Shown piece by piece: positions 7,191 to 19,074 of a stretch of DNA of 64,000 bases (positions within the stretch are counted from its first letter, which is position 1; every line of letters starts with the position of its first letter). Origin of the DNA: a bacterium (GTDB taxonomy: Bacteria; Myxococcota; UBA727; JAUIJE01); assembly GCA_030431455.1 (NCBI GenBank), contig JAUIJE010000019.1, forward strand, positions 1 through 64,000. Direction: 5' to 3'. A model generated the notes under the pieces. It worked only from the letters and a program-made list of their open reading frames with translations, did no database searches and was not told the origin of the DNA. A program made the position numbers and the translations under genes.

Positions 7191-8447
7191 ATGTCCCGCG
7201 CGCGATGTGTCCGTCCGGTGGTCTTGTCCTTGTGCCTGGCGTCGCTGGCGCTGTCGTCGTGTAAGCGGCCGGCCAAGCCGCCCACCCCCGCAGACCTGTG
7301 CCCGGCCGGGGACTGGACGGTGTCGCTCGACATCGGCACGCCGTTGCCGGTGCGGTTTGTCCTCGACGTGAGCCACCGGGCCAAGGCCGCGACCGTCCGT
7401 CACGGGGGGGAGCGGTTGGGGATCGAAAAAGTCACCTGGGACGACGAGACCCGGCGCCTGACGTTGGCGATGCCGCACTACGACAGCGTGCTCGACCTCA
7501 CCGCCGACGCCGCCTGCGAATCGCTCACCGGCCACTTCACCAAACAAAAGCGCACGCAAAAAGAGCGCCTCGCCGCCTCCGCCGTGCGCACCGATGGCGC
7601 GCTCTACGACGCCGCGGCCCGGCCCGCGCCCCTGACCCTGTCCTACGCCATGGACTTCGCCCAAAGCGGCCCCGCGGTGGGGCGCTTCATCGTCGACAAG
7701 CGCGGGGTCGCCACCGGCACCATCCTCACCCCCACCGGCGATTACCGCTACCTCGCGGGGGCGCTCGCCGCCGACGGCACCTTGACCGTGAGCGCGTTCG
7801 ACTTTTCCCACGTGTTCTTGTTCACCGCCGCCGGGGCGCCCGAGGCGCGCCTGGCGGGCACGTTCGCGTCGGGCGCGTCCTTTCGCGAGGCGTTCACCGC
7901 GACCTACGATCCCGCCGCGTCCCTCGACGACGACGGCTTTGTGCCGGTGGGGGACAACGCCGCCGCGGTCATCGAGGGGCCGTTTGTCGACCTCGACGGC
8001 CAGCCGGTGGAGGCGCGCACCCTACAAACCGGGCCGCGCGTCGTCGAGCTGTTCGGCACTTGGTGCCCCAACTGCAACGACGCGGTGCGGGACCTGACCG
8101 CGCTGCACGCCGCGTACAAGGACCGGGGCCTGCAGGTGACGGGCCTGGCGTTTGAGCTCACCGGCGACCAAGCCCGCGACCTCGAGCAGGTCCGGCGCTA
8201 CCGCGCGCGCCACCACGTCGGCTATCCCCTGTATCTCGCGGGGGTGGCGGACAAGGACGGGGCCGCGGCGCGCCTTCGGTTCATGGACAAGGTGCGGGCC
8301 TGGCCGACGACGATCTTCATCGACCGCGCGGGCCAGGTCGCGGCGGTGCACACCGGCTACGCCGGTCCCGCCACCGGGCCGGACTGGGAAGCGCAGACCA
8401 AAAAGTTCAAGGCCGTGATCGAGGAGCGCCTGCTCAAGACCCCCTGA
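7191..8447 (+). CDS. Thioredoxin-fold (TlpA/ResA-like) lipoprotein
   Basis: A 418-residue envelope lipoprotein: signal peptide ending in lipobox LSSC at residue 24, an approximately 240-residue beta-rich domain of unknown family, then a C-terminal thioredoxin-like domain. The redox motif is WCPNC (around residues 289-293) in the context VELFGTWCPNCNDAV, and the cis-Pro segment WPTTIF lies near residue 370, as in TlpA/ResA proteins. Known relatives reduce or isomerise cysteines in exported proteins or apocytochromes; here the many Cys-rich secreted proteins of the window are plausible but unproven clients. It probably has a leaderless mRNA. The convergent neighbour begins seven bases beyond its stop, and a palindrome formed by both stop codons (CCCTGA/TCAGGG) spans the junction. 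Confidence 0.88.
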   Translation: MSRARCVRPVVLSLCLASLALSSCKRPAKPPTPADLCPAGDWTVSLDIGTPLPVRFVLDVSHRAKAATVRHGGERLGIEKVTWDDETRRLTLAMPHYDSVLDLTADAACESLTGHFTKQKRTQKERLAASAVRTDGALYDAAARPAPLTLSYAMDFAQSGPAVGRFIVDKRGVATGTILTPTGDYRYLAGALAADGTLTVSAFDFSHVFLFTAAGAPEARLAGTFASGASFREAFTATYDPAASLDDDGFVPVGDNAAAVIEGPFVDLDGQPVEARTLQTGPRVVELFGTWCPNCNDAVRDLTALHAAYKDRGLQVTGLAFELTGDQARDLEQVRRYRARHHVGYPLYLAGVADKDGAAARLRFMDKVRAWPTTIFIDRAGQVAAVHTGYAGPATGPDWEAQTKKFKAVIEERLLKTP

Positions 8448-8454
8448 CCGCGGC

Positions 8455-8877
8455 TCAGGGCGTCTCAGGGGCGCGTTTGAAGTGTTCGCGCGGGACGAGC
8501 ATGCGCAGTTGGCGATCCGGCATCTTGTAGACCAGGTAGTAGATGTCGATGGCCCCGTCGGGGAGCATGAAGGTCTCGGTGTCGCCCGCGGGGTCGTACA
8601 GCCCGGCCACGGTGTAGCCGGGGGGCTTCTTTTGCGGGTCGCGGGCGAGCACGGTCTCGCCCACGATGACGGGGGTGCCCTCGGGCATCACCGCGCCCTG
8701 CCAGTGAATCTCCCGGGTCACGGTGCCCTGGACCGAGGCTTCGCCCTTGATCTGCAGGGTGGTGAAGCCGTTGGCGTCGACGTCCACCGACACCGGCAGG
8801 CACCCCCCGAGGGCGAGGCCGAAGACGAGCAGAAGGGCCCCTGGGGGGCGGCGGCGGTCGTTTTGATATTTCTTCAT
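8455..8877 (-). CDS. Small lipoprotein of unknown function
   Basis: A 140-residue protein with signal peptide and lipobox (LALGGC, Cys about residue 26). The mature part is about 110 residues, mostly beta-prone, with no Cys after the lipid site and no recognised domain. Its ATG overlaps the stop of the sigma-54 activator gene as ATGA, so it is the last gene of that operon and translationally coupled to it. The strict coupling suggests a role connected with the regulator, perhaps envelope sensing or output, but nothing in the sequence identifies it. Confidence 0.78.
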   Translation of the reverse strand: MKKYQNDRRRPPGALLLVFGLALGGCLPVSVDVDANGFTTLQIKGEASVQGTVTREIHWQGAVMPEGTPVIVGETVLARDPQKKPPGYTVAGLYDPAGDTETFMLPDGAIDIYYLVYKMPDRQLRMLVPREHFKRAPETP

Positions 8878-10268
8878 AGGTCAAACTGTCGGAGCTTTTT
8901 GGCCAGGGTGTTGCGCGCGATGCCCAGGTCCCGCGCGGCTTGGCTTTGGTTGCCCCCCGCGTCGGCGAGGGCGCGTTCGATCTGGGCCCGGGTCAGGCTC
9001 CGGGCGTCGACCCGGGTCACCGGGCCTTCGTCGCCAAAGGCGATGTCGCGTTCTTGCAAATGTTGCTGCAACGCGTCGGGGCTGAGCACCAACACCGAGG
9101 GGTCGGCGCCGGCCACCAAGGCCCGGGCGAGGGCGAGCTGCACCAGCACCGAGACCGCGGCCCGGAGTTGTCGGATCTCCCCCGGCCATTGGGCCTGCTC
9201 GGCCGCGGTCACGAACCCGTCGAGCAGGCGCACCTGCACCCCCATGCGGGAGCGCTGCTCGTCGACGAAGTGGGCGATCAAGCCCGCGATGTCGTCGGTG
9301 CGCTGGGCCAACGAAGGCACGGTCCACAGGTGGCCCTCGGCGAGTCGCTCGCAGAGGTCATCGCGCAGCCCGCTTTGGGACAGCGGGGCCTTGGAGGCAG
9401 AAATGAGCCGAAACACCGGGGAGGGAGAGAGGGGGTCGTTGGTGCCGAGGGGGCAGAGCTCGCCGCTGCCCTCGAGCACGTCGAGCAAGAACCCCTGGCC
9501 GAGCTCGGACAAGCTCTCGACCTCATCGAGGAACAAGGTGCCCCCCCCCGCGCGGACGAGTTTGCCTTCGCGGGTGCGGTCGGCCCCGGTGAACGCGCCC
9601 TTGACGTGCCCGAGGAGCTCGGAATGTAACTGCGCGGGATCGGTGGGCAGGCGCGCGCAGTTGAGGGGCACAAAGGGCCCGGGGGCGCTGGACAGGTCGT
9701 GGATGGTGCGGGCGGCGTGGGTCTTGCCCACCCCCGAGGGCCCGAGGAGGAAGACCGGCACGTGGGTCCGGGCCGCGAGCCGGAGCTTGTCCCCAAATAC
9801 CCGGGCCGCGTCCGAGCGCGTGGTGGGGTCGTCGTCGGGGGCGGCGGCGTCCTTGCGCGGGTTGAAGATGAGTTCGATCCGGGCGTCGGCGCAGCCGACC
9901 TCGATGACGTCGCCCACCGACAGGGTCACCGGGTGGTGGGCGATGACCTCCTGGGGGCTGGCCTCGCGGGTGCCGCGCCGGACCAGGCTGCCGTTCTTGC
10001 TGCCCAGGTCCTCGTACACCCAGCCGTCGTCGGTGAAGCGCAACGCGCCGTGGACCCGCGAGACCGCGTCATAGTGAAAGGCGATGTCCGCGGCGTCGTG
10101 CCGGCCGAGCACGTAACGTTGCTGCTCGTCGAGGCTGAGCTCCGCGTCGGTGCGGGGGCCGCGCAGCACGCGCAGGCCCCCGGGGGCGATCACAGTCGGG
10201 GGCGTGGTCGCCGGCGGGCGCTTTGGCACCACCGGGCGCCGCTGCAAGGTGGGCGCGGGACGGGTCAT
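8874..10268 (-). CDS. FHA-domain sigma-54-dependent transcription activator
   Basis: An enhancer-binding protein that remodels sigma-54 RNA polymerase. Domains in order over 464 residues: FHA phosphothreonine-binding domain at about 50-115 (GRH 55-57, SRVH 70-73, Asn92); AAA+ core with Walker A GPSGVGKT 176-183, the sigma-54-contacting loop GAFTGA 224-229 and Walker B GGTLFLDE 242-249; and a Fis-type helix-turn-helix at about 425-462 (NQSQAARDLGIARNTLAKKL). FHA in place of a receiver domain implies control by Ser/Thr phosphorylation, a known Myxococcus theme. The Ser/Thr kinase gene ends 18 bp upstream on the same strand and is the obvious candidate partner. Start ATG 10268 has a TAGGGT box six bases before it, so the gene may also be transcribed separately as a leaderless mRNA. 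Confidence 0.93.
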   Translation of the reverse strand: MTRPAPTLQRRPVVPKRPPATTPPTVIAPGGLRVLRGPRTDAELSLDEQQRYVLGRHDAADIAFHYDAVSRVHGALRFTDDGWVYEDLGSKNGSLVRRGTREASPQEVIAHHPVTLSVGDVIEVGCADARIELIFNPRKDAAAPDDDPTTRSDAARVFGDKLRLAARTHVPVFLLGPSGVGKTHAARTIHDLSSAPGPFVPLNCARLPTDPAQLHSELLGHVKGAFTGADRTREGKLVRAGGGTLFLDEVESLSELGQGFLLDVLEGSGELCPLGTNDPLSPSPVFRLISASKAPLSQSGLRDDLCERLAEGHLWTVPSLAQRTDDIAGLIAHFVDEQRSRMGVQVRLLDGFVTAAEQAQWPGEIRQLRAAVSVLVQLALARALVAGADPSVLVLSPDALQQHLQERDIAFGDEGPVTRVDARSLTRAQIERALADAGGNQSQAARDLGIARNTLAKKLRQFDL

Positions 10269-10280
10269 GGGCCCACCCTA
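10269..10280 (-). promoter_or_regulatory. -10 box placed for a leaderless transcript
   Basis: On the minus strand TAGGGT (10275-10280) is followed by six bases and ATG 10268. It lies in the 18-bp gap between kinase and activator genes and could give the activator an internal promoter. Confidence 0.4.
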
Positions 10281-10286
10281 GCAGGG

Positions 10287-13076
<2,790 letters not shown>

Positions 13077-13077
13077 G

Positions 13078-14001
13078 TCAGGACTTGGCCCCCGCCCGGT
13101 GGCTGGCCTTTTTGGCCTCGAGCTCCTCGAGGCTGCGGGGCCAGTCCTTCTTCATCAGCCGGCTCATGGCCCGATCCGCGAGGAGCTTGCCCCCGGTCTG
13201 GCAGGTGGCGCAGTAGTTGGTCTCGTTCTTGGCGTAGCTGATGCGCTGGATGGGGTCGCCGCACACCGGGCACGGCTTGCCATATTTGCCGTGCACGGCC
13301 ATGTCCTCGCGAAATGCAGTGACTTTTCCAGGGAAGCCCCCCTTGCGCTCGGCCTTGAACCGCGCGGTGAACTCCTCGATGACCTCCTGCGTACAGCGCC
13401 ACAAGGCCGCGTACTGTTCGTCGGAGAGCTTTTGGGTGAGCAGCACCGGGGAGAGCTTGGCCCGGTGCAAAATCTCATCCGAGTAGGCGTTGCCGATGCC
13501 GGACAAGATGCGGGGGTCGGTCAAGGAGCGCTTGAGGGTGTGGTTCTCTTCGCGCAGCCGGGCCGCGAAGCGCTGCTCATCGAGGTCCTCGAGCTCGAGC
13601 CCGCCGCGGTTGTGGTCGGCCAGGCCCTCCTCCCCTCGCACCACGTAGAGCGACGCGCGCTTTTTGGTCCCCGCTTCGGTGAGCAGCAAGGTCGCGTGGT
13701 CGAAGTCGAACGCGCAGAGCCCGCGTCGTGCAGGCACATTGACACCCGGCGCCTCTTTGTACTGCAGCCGCCCGGCCACCATCAGGTGCAACACCAGGAA
13801 ATAATCGTCGTCGAGCTCGAACACGATGCGCTTGCCCAGCCGGCGAAAGCCGCGCACGGTCTTGTCCACACAGTCGGTGATCGGCGGCACCGCCGAGCGC
13901 AGCAAAAAAGGATTGGCCAGCCGCACCCCGCGCAGGGCGTGGCCGGTCAAGCGCTCGTCGAGCGCGTCGATGTAAGTCTCGATGTCCGGACGCTCGGGCA
14001 T
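13078..14001 (-). CDS. Fpg/Nei-family DNA glycosylase
   Basis: A 307-residue base-excision repair enzyme of the formamidopyrimidine/endonuclease VIII family, which removes oxidised bases and nicks the strand through an N-terminal proline Schiff base. After Met removal the product starts Pro-Glu (MPERPDIE), as required for catalysis; the conserved lysine loop appears as RRLGKRIVFEL near residue 57; the helix-two-turn-helix includes SGIGNAYSDEIL; the C-terminal zinc finger is CPVCG...CATC. The family split (MutM versus Nei) is not clear by eye, so no symbol is given. A TATGCT box nine bases before ATG suggests a very short leader. The kinase gene follows after one base, so repair and signalling genes share a transcript. 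Confidence 0.9.
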   Translation of the reverse strand: MPERPDIETYIDALDERLTGHALRGVRLANPFLLRSAVPPITDCVDKTVRGFRRLGKRIVFELDDDYFLVLHLMVAGRLQYKEAPGVNVPARRGLCAFDFDHATLLLTEAGTKKRASLYVVRGEEGLADHNRGGLELEDLDEQRFAARLREENHTLKRSLTDPRILSGIGNAYSDEILHRAKLSPVLLTQKLSDEQYAALWRCTQEVIEEFTARFKAERKGGFPGKVTAFREDMAVHGKYGKPCPVCGDPIQRISYAKNETNYCATCQTGGKLLADRAMSRLMKKDWPRSLEELEAKKASHRAGAKS

Positions 14002-14019
14002 GACCGCCCGAGCATAGCC

Positions 14020-15579
14020 CTACAGCACGCCGCGCGGGTAGTCGTCGCCCATGATCGCGCGCTGTTCGATCGCCTTCATCAGCGCGAAGTTGAGGTCCTC
14101 GCGAAACGGCTTGGTCACGATTTGCACGCCGACGGGCAGGCCCGCGCTGCCCGCGTCGACCTGGGCCGCGCGTTTGTCGTGCCGCTGGCTGACGTCGTGG
14201 CGGGTGGTCTCGTCGTCGCGCACGGTGGTGACCGGCACCACCCCGCCGGGGAAGTTGAGCAGGTTGTAGCGCATGGAGAACGCGCCCCCGATGGCGAAGT
14301 CGCGGCTGGTCCGGTGGGGCAGGGCCACGGTGGCGTGCGGGGGGGTGATCACGGCGTCAAAGCCACGGTGGCGCCACAGGGCGAAGACGTCCTCGGTGAG
14401 CTTGCGCGCCCGGGCGGTGATGGCCCACAGCTCGGCCACGGACTTTTCCCCCAGCGACTCGACGATGCGGCCGGCCACGCGCTCGCCCACCACCCCGAGG
14501 GCGAGGGCGGCGGCCTTGCGGGTGGGCTTGGCCAGGCGGCTGGAGCGCAGCAGCAATGTGAGTGCATCGTCGACCTCGCCCGAGCCGAGGCGGCCGATCA
14601 GGGTCTTGCCCCCGTCGGCGGACAGGGCCGCGAAGTAGGTGAAGATGATGTCCTCGGCCATGGGCGGCTCAAACTCCTCGACGATGCAGCCCGCGTCCTC
14701 GAGGTGTTGGGCCGCGGTTCGGACCGCGCGCTGGCAGGCGGCCGAGGGGGTCACGATGTGATCGGTGGTGATGACCCCGATGCGTTTGCCCTGGAGGTCG
14801 ATGGCCCGCCAATCGCCGAGGGGGTAGGGCACCACCCGCGGGTCGTAGGGCGCGCATTTTTCCGGCGACACCAGCTCGAACAGCGCGGCGGCGTCGTCGA
14901 CGGTGCGCGCCATCGGGCCCACCACCGAGGCGATGGTCTCTTGGCCGGGCACGCCCGCGCCGAAGCCTTGTTTGCTCAGGCGGTTGGCGGTGGGCTTGAG
15001 CCCGACGATGCCGCAGAAGTGGGCGGGCACGCGCACGCTCCCGCCGATGTCGGTGCCGAACCCGCCGGGGGACATGTGGGCGGCGATGGCCGCGGCCTCG
15101 CCCCCCGACGAGCCCCCCGGGGTGCGGCCGTGGTGGTGGGGGTTTTTGGTTTCGCCGAACAGCGGGTTGCGCGATTCATGAAACAACATTGCCTGGCTGA
15201 CGTTGGTCTTGCCGAGGATGACCCCGCCCTGGTCTTTGATCAGCTTGGCCATCACCGCGTCCTGGGCCGCGATGTCGCCCTTTTTGGTGGGCAGCCCGAG
15301 GGTCATTTCGTCGCCGGCGGTGGCGATGCATTCCTTGAGGCTGAGGGGCGCGCCGTCGTACGGGGAGAGCGCTTCGTTGCGGGCGCGCCGGCGGTCGGCG
15401 GCCTCGGCCGCGGCCTTGGCCCGGCGCCGGTAGATGTGGGTGTAGGCGCGCAATTCGCCCTGTACGGCGTCGATGCGGTCGAGGAGGGCGGTGGTGACCT
15501 CCACCGACGAGACCTCGCGATTTTGCAGGTGGCGGGCGATGTCGGAAAAGCCGAGGCGGAGCAGATCGGTCGAGTTCAT
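14020..15579 (-). CDS. Amidase-signature-family hydrolase (FAAH-like)
   Basis: A 519-residue amidase-signature enzyme. The Ser-cisSer-Lys triad context is complete: Lys in APLSLKECI, the Gly/Ser-rich GGSSGGEAAAIAA segment, and the nucleophile Ser in GTDIGGSVRVP. The continuation HFCGIVGLKPT resembles fatty-acid-amide-hydrolase-type members more than GatA, and there are no adjacent gatB or gatC genes, so a role in Gln-tRNA formation is unlikely. No signal peptide is seen, so it is probably cytosolic or peripherally bound. Start ATG 15579 (MNSTDLLRLG) fits the family N-terminus; the long upstream open frame is antisense to the metalloprotease gene. Substrate unknown. The gene ends 18 bp before the glycosylase gene and may head the same transcript. 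Confidence 0.9.
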   Translation of the reverse strand: MNSTDLLRLGFSDIARHLQNREVSSVEVTTALLDRIDAVQGELRAYTHIYRRRAKAAAEAADRRRARNEALSPYDGAPLSLKECIATAGDEMTLGLPTKKGDIAAQDAVMAKLIKDQGGVILGKTNVSQAMLFHESRNPLFGETKNPHHHGRTPGGSSGGEAAAIAAHMSPGGFGTDIGGSVRVPAHFCGIVGLKPTANRLSKQGFGAGVPGQETIASVVGPMARTVDDAAALFELVSPEKCAPYDPRVVPYPLGDWRAIDLQGKRIGVITTDHIVTPSAACQRAVRTAAQHLEDAGCIVEEFEPPMAEDIIFTYFAALSADGGKTLIGRLGSGEVDDALTLLLRSSRLAKPTRKAAALALGVVGERVAGRIVESLGEKSVAELWAITARARKLTEDVFALWRHRGFDAVITPPHATVALPHRTSRDFAIGGAFSMRYNLLNFPGGVVPVTTVRDDETTRHDVSQRHDKRAAQVDAGSAGLPVGVQIVTKPFREDLNFALMKAIEQRAIMGDDYPRGVL

Positions 15580-15687
15580 GCCCGTCGGTAGCGCGTGGAG
15601 CCGGCGCGCAGAAGGGGCGTGGGCGGGGAGGGGATGAAATGTCAGCGCCGATGTGGCAAGCGAAGGGCGGAAAGCTCGAGGTGTTCG

Positions 15688-16926
15688 ATGCAGAGTCGAT
15701 GGCGCAACCTGGCGGTGTTCTTCACGGTGATGTCCTTGGCCCCCTCCGCGGCGGCCTACAAGCTCATCGGGGTGTATTGGCCGGCCGATGACGGGCCGGT
15801 GCGGTACGCGCTCGATCCCGCCGGGTCCGACGACATCTCGGACGGCTCCGACCTCGATGCGGTGCGCAACGCGTTTCGTTCGTGGTCTTGTGTCGAGGGC
15901 AGCCGGTTGCGCTTTTTGGAAGCGGACGTCGACGGGGTGGCCGCCGCCGACCTCGACGACGGCATCAACAGCGTGTTCTGGGACGAGGACGGCGCGACCA
16001 TGCAAGGGCCGGCCACCCTGGGCATCACCCTCGGCACCGCCGGGGGCGGCCCCGACCAGTTGGTGTTGCGCACCGCGGCGGACATCGCGTTCAACGGGAA
16101 AGACCACACCTGGAGCACCGGGGGCGCGGGCTCGGGCGGGGTCGACGTCGAGAGCGTGGCCGTGCACGAGGCCGGTCACTTCCTGGGGCTCGACCACCCC
16201 TGCACTGACATTGCGGAGACCGACTGCCTCGGCCCCGACGAGGCGGTGATGACCCCGGCCCTGCCCGATGGGGCGATCATCCGCACCCCCTTCGCCGACG
16301 ACATGGACGGGGTGCTCGAGGTCTACCCCCAAGCCGAAGACGACGACTCCACCTGCGACGGGCCCTACCGGGTGGGCGAGCCCTGCGGCTGCAACGACGA
16401 GTGCATCGACGGCCTGCTCTGTTCGGCCGCCGGCGGCGACTACGCGGTGTGCGTGCCCAACTGCGGCGCCAACCCCGCGGGCTGTCCCAGCGACTACGTC
16501 TGCGTGTTCGCGGCCCGCGACGGCGACGGCGATGCCCCGGCCGCCTGCGTGGCCGCGTCCGACCCCGAAGAGCTCCCCGACGCCGCCTTGTGCGAGCGCG
16601 ACACCGATTGTCAGGACGGCGCGTTTTGCGCCGCCACCCCCGTGATCGGGCGCAGCGTGTGCCAACGCCAATGCGACGGCGACGGGGACTGCAACGACGG
16701 GTACGCCTGCACCGACGGCCTGTGCACGGGCGCGGGCGCCACCGCGGGCATCCGCTGTCAGGAGCCCGAGCCGGCCGGGGAGCCCGAGCCGGACGCCCAG
16801 TGCCAATGCCAGGGCACGTTGGACAACGACGCCGGGTGGCCGCCGGGGGCGGCCTTTCTAGGAATTCTGGTTTTGTTCGGGCTGGCCCAAAATCGACGCC
16901 GCCGGCCCCCCCACACCACCGCCTGA
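15688..16926 (+). CDS. Secreted matrixin-like metalloprotease with MYXO-CTERM-like tail
   Basis: A 412-residue exported protein. Start ATG 15688 follows a GAGG stretch and gives a signal peptide (MQSRWRNLAVFFTVMSLA). Residues about 25-225 form a metzincin-type peptidase domain with zinc motif HEAGHFLGLDH at about 160-170, followed by a Met-turn candidate (AVMTPAL). Then comes a Cys-rich region with two or three disulfide modules (CDGPYRVGEPCGCNDEC and CERDTDCQDGAFC). The C-terminus has CQCQG, a hydrophobic segment (AAFLGILVLFGLA) and Arg-rich end, the layout of MYXO-CTERM sorting tails. Predicted role: surface-associated or released protease. The divergent amidase gene starts 108 bp away. Confidence 0.9.
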   Translation: MQSRWRNLAVFFTVMSLAPSAAAYKLIGVYWPADDGPVRYALDPAGSDDISDGSDLDAVRNAFRSWSCVEGSRLRFLEADVDGVAAADLDDGINSVFWDEDGATMQGPATLGITLGTAGGGPDQLVLRTAADIAFNGKDHTWSTGGAGSGGVDVESVAVHEAGHFLGLDHPCTDIAETDCLGPDEAVMTPALPDGAIIRTPFADDMDGVLEVYPQAEDDDSTCDGPYRVGEPCGCNDECIDGLLCSAAGGDYAVCVPNCGANPAGCPSDYVCVFAARDGDGDAPAACVAASDPEELPDAALCERDTDCQDGAFCAATPVIGRSVCQRQCDGDGDCNDGYACTDGLCTGAGATAGIRCQEPEPAGEPEPDAQCQCQGTLDNDAGWPPGAAFLGILVLFGLAQNRRRRPPHTTA

Positions 16927-17034
16927 GGTACGCTAAGTCCGCAGGAATCTGATCTGTTTTGAACCCTGGGTGGCGCCGGCGAGAGGGCCGGTACCGCACG
17001 GGGCGGTCGCGCTGATGCGCCACCGGGAGGGTTT

Positions 17035-19074
17035 GTGGCCGACCCACTCGCGGGGAGCCGATACCACCTGATCCGCCGGCTCGCCGTGGGCGGGATGGGC
17101 GAGGTGTTGCTGGCCGAGTCCGAGGGCGATGACCGCCTCGGCCTCGGGCCCGGCCTGGTGGTGATCAAACGGACCCTGCCCAAGCACCCCAACAAGGCCC
17201 ACCAAAACGACATGCTCCGGGAAGAGGGCCGGGTCGCGCTGCGCCTTCGCCACGAAAACCTCGTGGAGACCTTCGGCATCGACATGGTCGACGGTGACCC
17301 CATCCTGATCATGGAGTTCCTCGCCGGGCGCTCGATGGCCCAGGTGCTGGGCTCAGCCAAACGCACCAAACAGATGCTGCCCGTCGACGTGGCCCTCAAG
17401 ATCGTGCACGCCGCGGCCTGCGGGCTGCACTTTGCACATACATTGCGCGACGGCCACCGCCCCCTCGGCCTGGTGCACCGCGACGTCAGCCCGGCCAACA
17501 TCTTCGTGACCTACGACGGCCGCGTGAAGGTCATCGATTTCGGGGTGGCCAAAGCCGACGACAGCGAAATCAAGACCAGCACCGGCGTGCTCAAGGGCAA
17601 GATCGGGTACATGTCCCCCGAGCACACCCGCGGCGAGGTCCTCGACCCCCGCGCCGACCTCTGGTCGTTGGGGGTGTTGTTGTGGGAGTCGCTGGTCGCC
17701 GACCGCCTGTTCTCCAACCAAAACCCCGCCATCACCCTGCACAAAATCAACGAGGGCAACGTCCCGCCCCCGTCGAGCCGGCGCGACGACATCCCCGCCT
17801 CGGTGGACGGCTTGGTCGCCCACCTGCTCGAGCGCAAACGCGAGCGACGGGTGGCCTCGGGCCGTCACCTCGTCGAGCTCATCGAGGCCATCGCCGACGT
17901 GCCCTGGCGCGACGCCGACCTCGAGGTGTTCTTGCGCGGGCGGTTCCCCGCGGATCACGAAAAGGGACTGCAAGAGGCCCAACGCGCGGCCCGGACCCGC
18001 GGCGAGCCCACCCCCCGCGGGCTCATCGAGGTCGACAAGATGTCCGAGGCCGACCTCGAGGCCGCCACCGTCGTCGCCGACCGCAAAGACCTGGTGGCGC
18101 TGGCCAAGTCCATCGCCAGCGACGAGGCCGGCGAAGACGACCTGCGCACCGTGCAGATGTCGCACGAGGACGTGCGCCGGATGATCGAGGGCGACCTCAC
18201 CGAGGAGCCCCAGCTCGCCGGCCTGTCCGACGACGACGACAACCGCACCATCCCCCTCATCCGCCCGGAAATCTCGGCCACCCAAAAACACCCCCCGGCC
18301 CTGATCAGCGACGAGGGCGCCGACACCTTGATGGCCCCCATGCCCCTCGACGTGCCGTCCACCGGCGCCGAGACCGCCCCCGGTCGCCCGGTGCCCAAGG
18401 AGGTGGCCCGCCCGCCGGTGGTGGCCCCCGCCGAATCGTCCGCGCCGTCGCGCCCGGTGCGCCGCCGTCGTCGCCGCCGGGGCCCGAGCTCGCTGTCGGT
18501 GGCGGCGGGCACGTTCGGGGTGTTCGCGGTGGCCATCGGCATGGTGTTTTCGCTGTACGCCGAGAACACCCGCACCGAGCCATTGGTGTGCATTTACACC
18601 GGCCCCCAAGACGCCGACGTGTTCACCTCGTGCGTCGACGCCCCCGCCGAGTTGATGGCGCAAGGCGCGGTGCACCGGGTGGACTTTGGCCAGGACAAAG
18701 GTGTCCCGGTGCACCACGGCGCGGTCCGCGCCAATGTGCCCGCCGACCAGCTGCTCGAGCGGTTGGCCGCCGCGGGCATCGTCGAGCGCGCGCTGTTGCC
18801 CTACACTGCCAAGGAGCGCCGCGACGCGATGCTCAGCCCCGCGATCGTGGCGTTGGGTCTGCTCGCGCTGGCGTTCGCGATCCCCGGGTTCATGTTCCGC
18901 GGGGCCACGTCGGTGGTGTTGCGGGTGCTGCTCCTCGTCGCGGCCTTGGGGGCCTCGGTCTTTGGGGCGCAGCAGGGGGCGCTGACATGGCCAGGCCTGA
19001 CCAAACTCGCTAAAAGACCGCTGGTGCTCGATGCGTCGGCGATCATGCCGCCGGCGCCCGAGAAGAAGCCATGA
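17035..19074 (+). CDS. Membrane Ser/Thr protein kinase
   Basis: A 679-residue kinase starting at GTG 17035, with GGGAGG four bases upstream. Kinase domain about residues 9-285: glycine loop LAVGGMGEV, Lys45, catalytic HRD 148-150 in HRDVSPANIF, DFG 168-170, and SPE instead of APE. A long acidic, Pro-rich linker with Thr-rich segments (about 330-480) could hold autophosphorylation sites. Membrane segments lie at about 486-507, 602-620 and 626-645, so a domain of roughly 95 residues between the first and second should be periplasmic and may sense a signal. The second kinase gene starts inside its stop codon (ATGA), implying stoichiometric production of both kinases. Confidence 0.93.
   Translation: MADPLAGSRYHLIRRLAVGGMGEVLLAESEGDDRLGLGPGLVVIKRTLPKHPNKAHQNDMLREEGRVALRLRHENLVETFGIDMVDGDPILIMEFLAGRSMAQVLGSAKRTKQMLPVDVALKIVHAAACGLHFAHTLRDGHRPLGLVHRDVSPANIFVTYDGRVKVIDFGVAKADDSEIKTSTGVLKGKIGYMSPEHTRGEVLDPRADLWSLGVLLWESLVADRLFSNQNPAITLHKINEGNVPPPSSRRDDIPASVDGLVAHLLERKRERRVASGRHLVELIEAIADVPWRDADLEVFLRGRFPADHEKGLQEAQRAARTRGEPTPRGLIEVDKMSEADLEAATVVADRKDLVALAKSIASDEAGEDDLRTVQMSHEDVRRMIEGDLTEEPQLAGLSDDDDNRTIPLIRPEISATQKHPPALISDEGADTLMAPMPLDVPSTGAETAPGRPVPKEVARPPVVAPAESSAPSRPVRRRRRRRGPSSLSVAAGTFGVFAVAIGMVFSLYAENTRTEPLVCIYTGPQDADVFTSCVDAPAELMAQGAVHRVDFGQDKGVPVHHGAVRANVPADQLLERLAAAGIVERALLPYTAKERRDAMLSPAIVALGLLALAFAIPGFMFRGATSVVLRVLLLVAALGASVFGAQQGALTWPGLTKLAKRPLVLDASAIMPPAPEKKP

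Noticed and set aside
8442-8460. CCCTGA/TCAGGG palindrome as a bidirectional terminator
   Set aside because: The stem is short and there is no T-run on either side. It arises from the two stop codons facing each other.
13078-14001. Naming the glycosylase mutM
   Set aside because: Fpg and Nei subfamilies cannot be told apart by eye; MPERPDIE fits both, so only the family is given.
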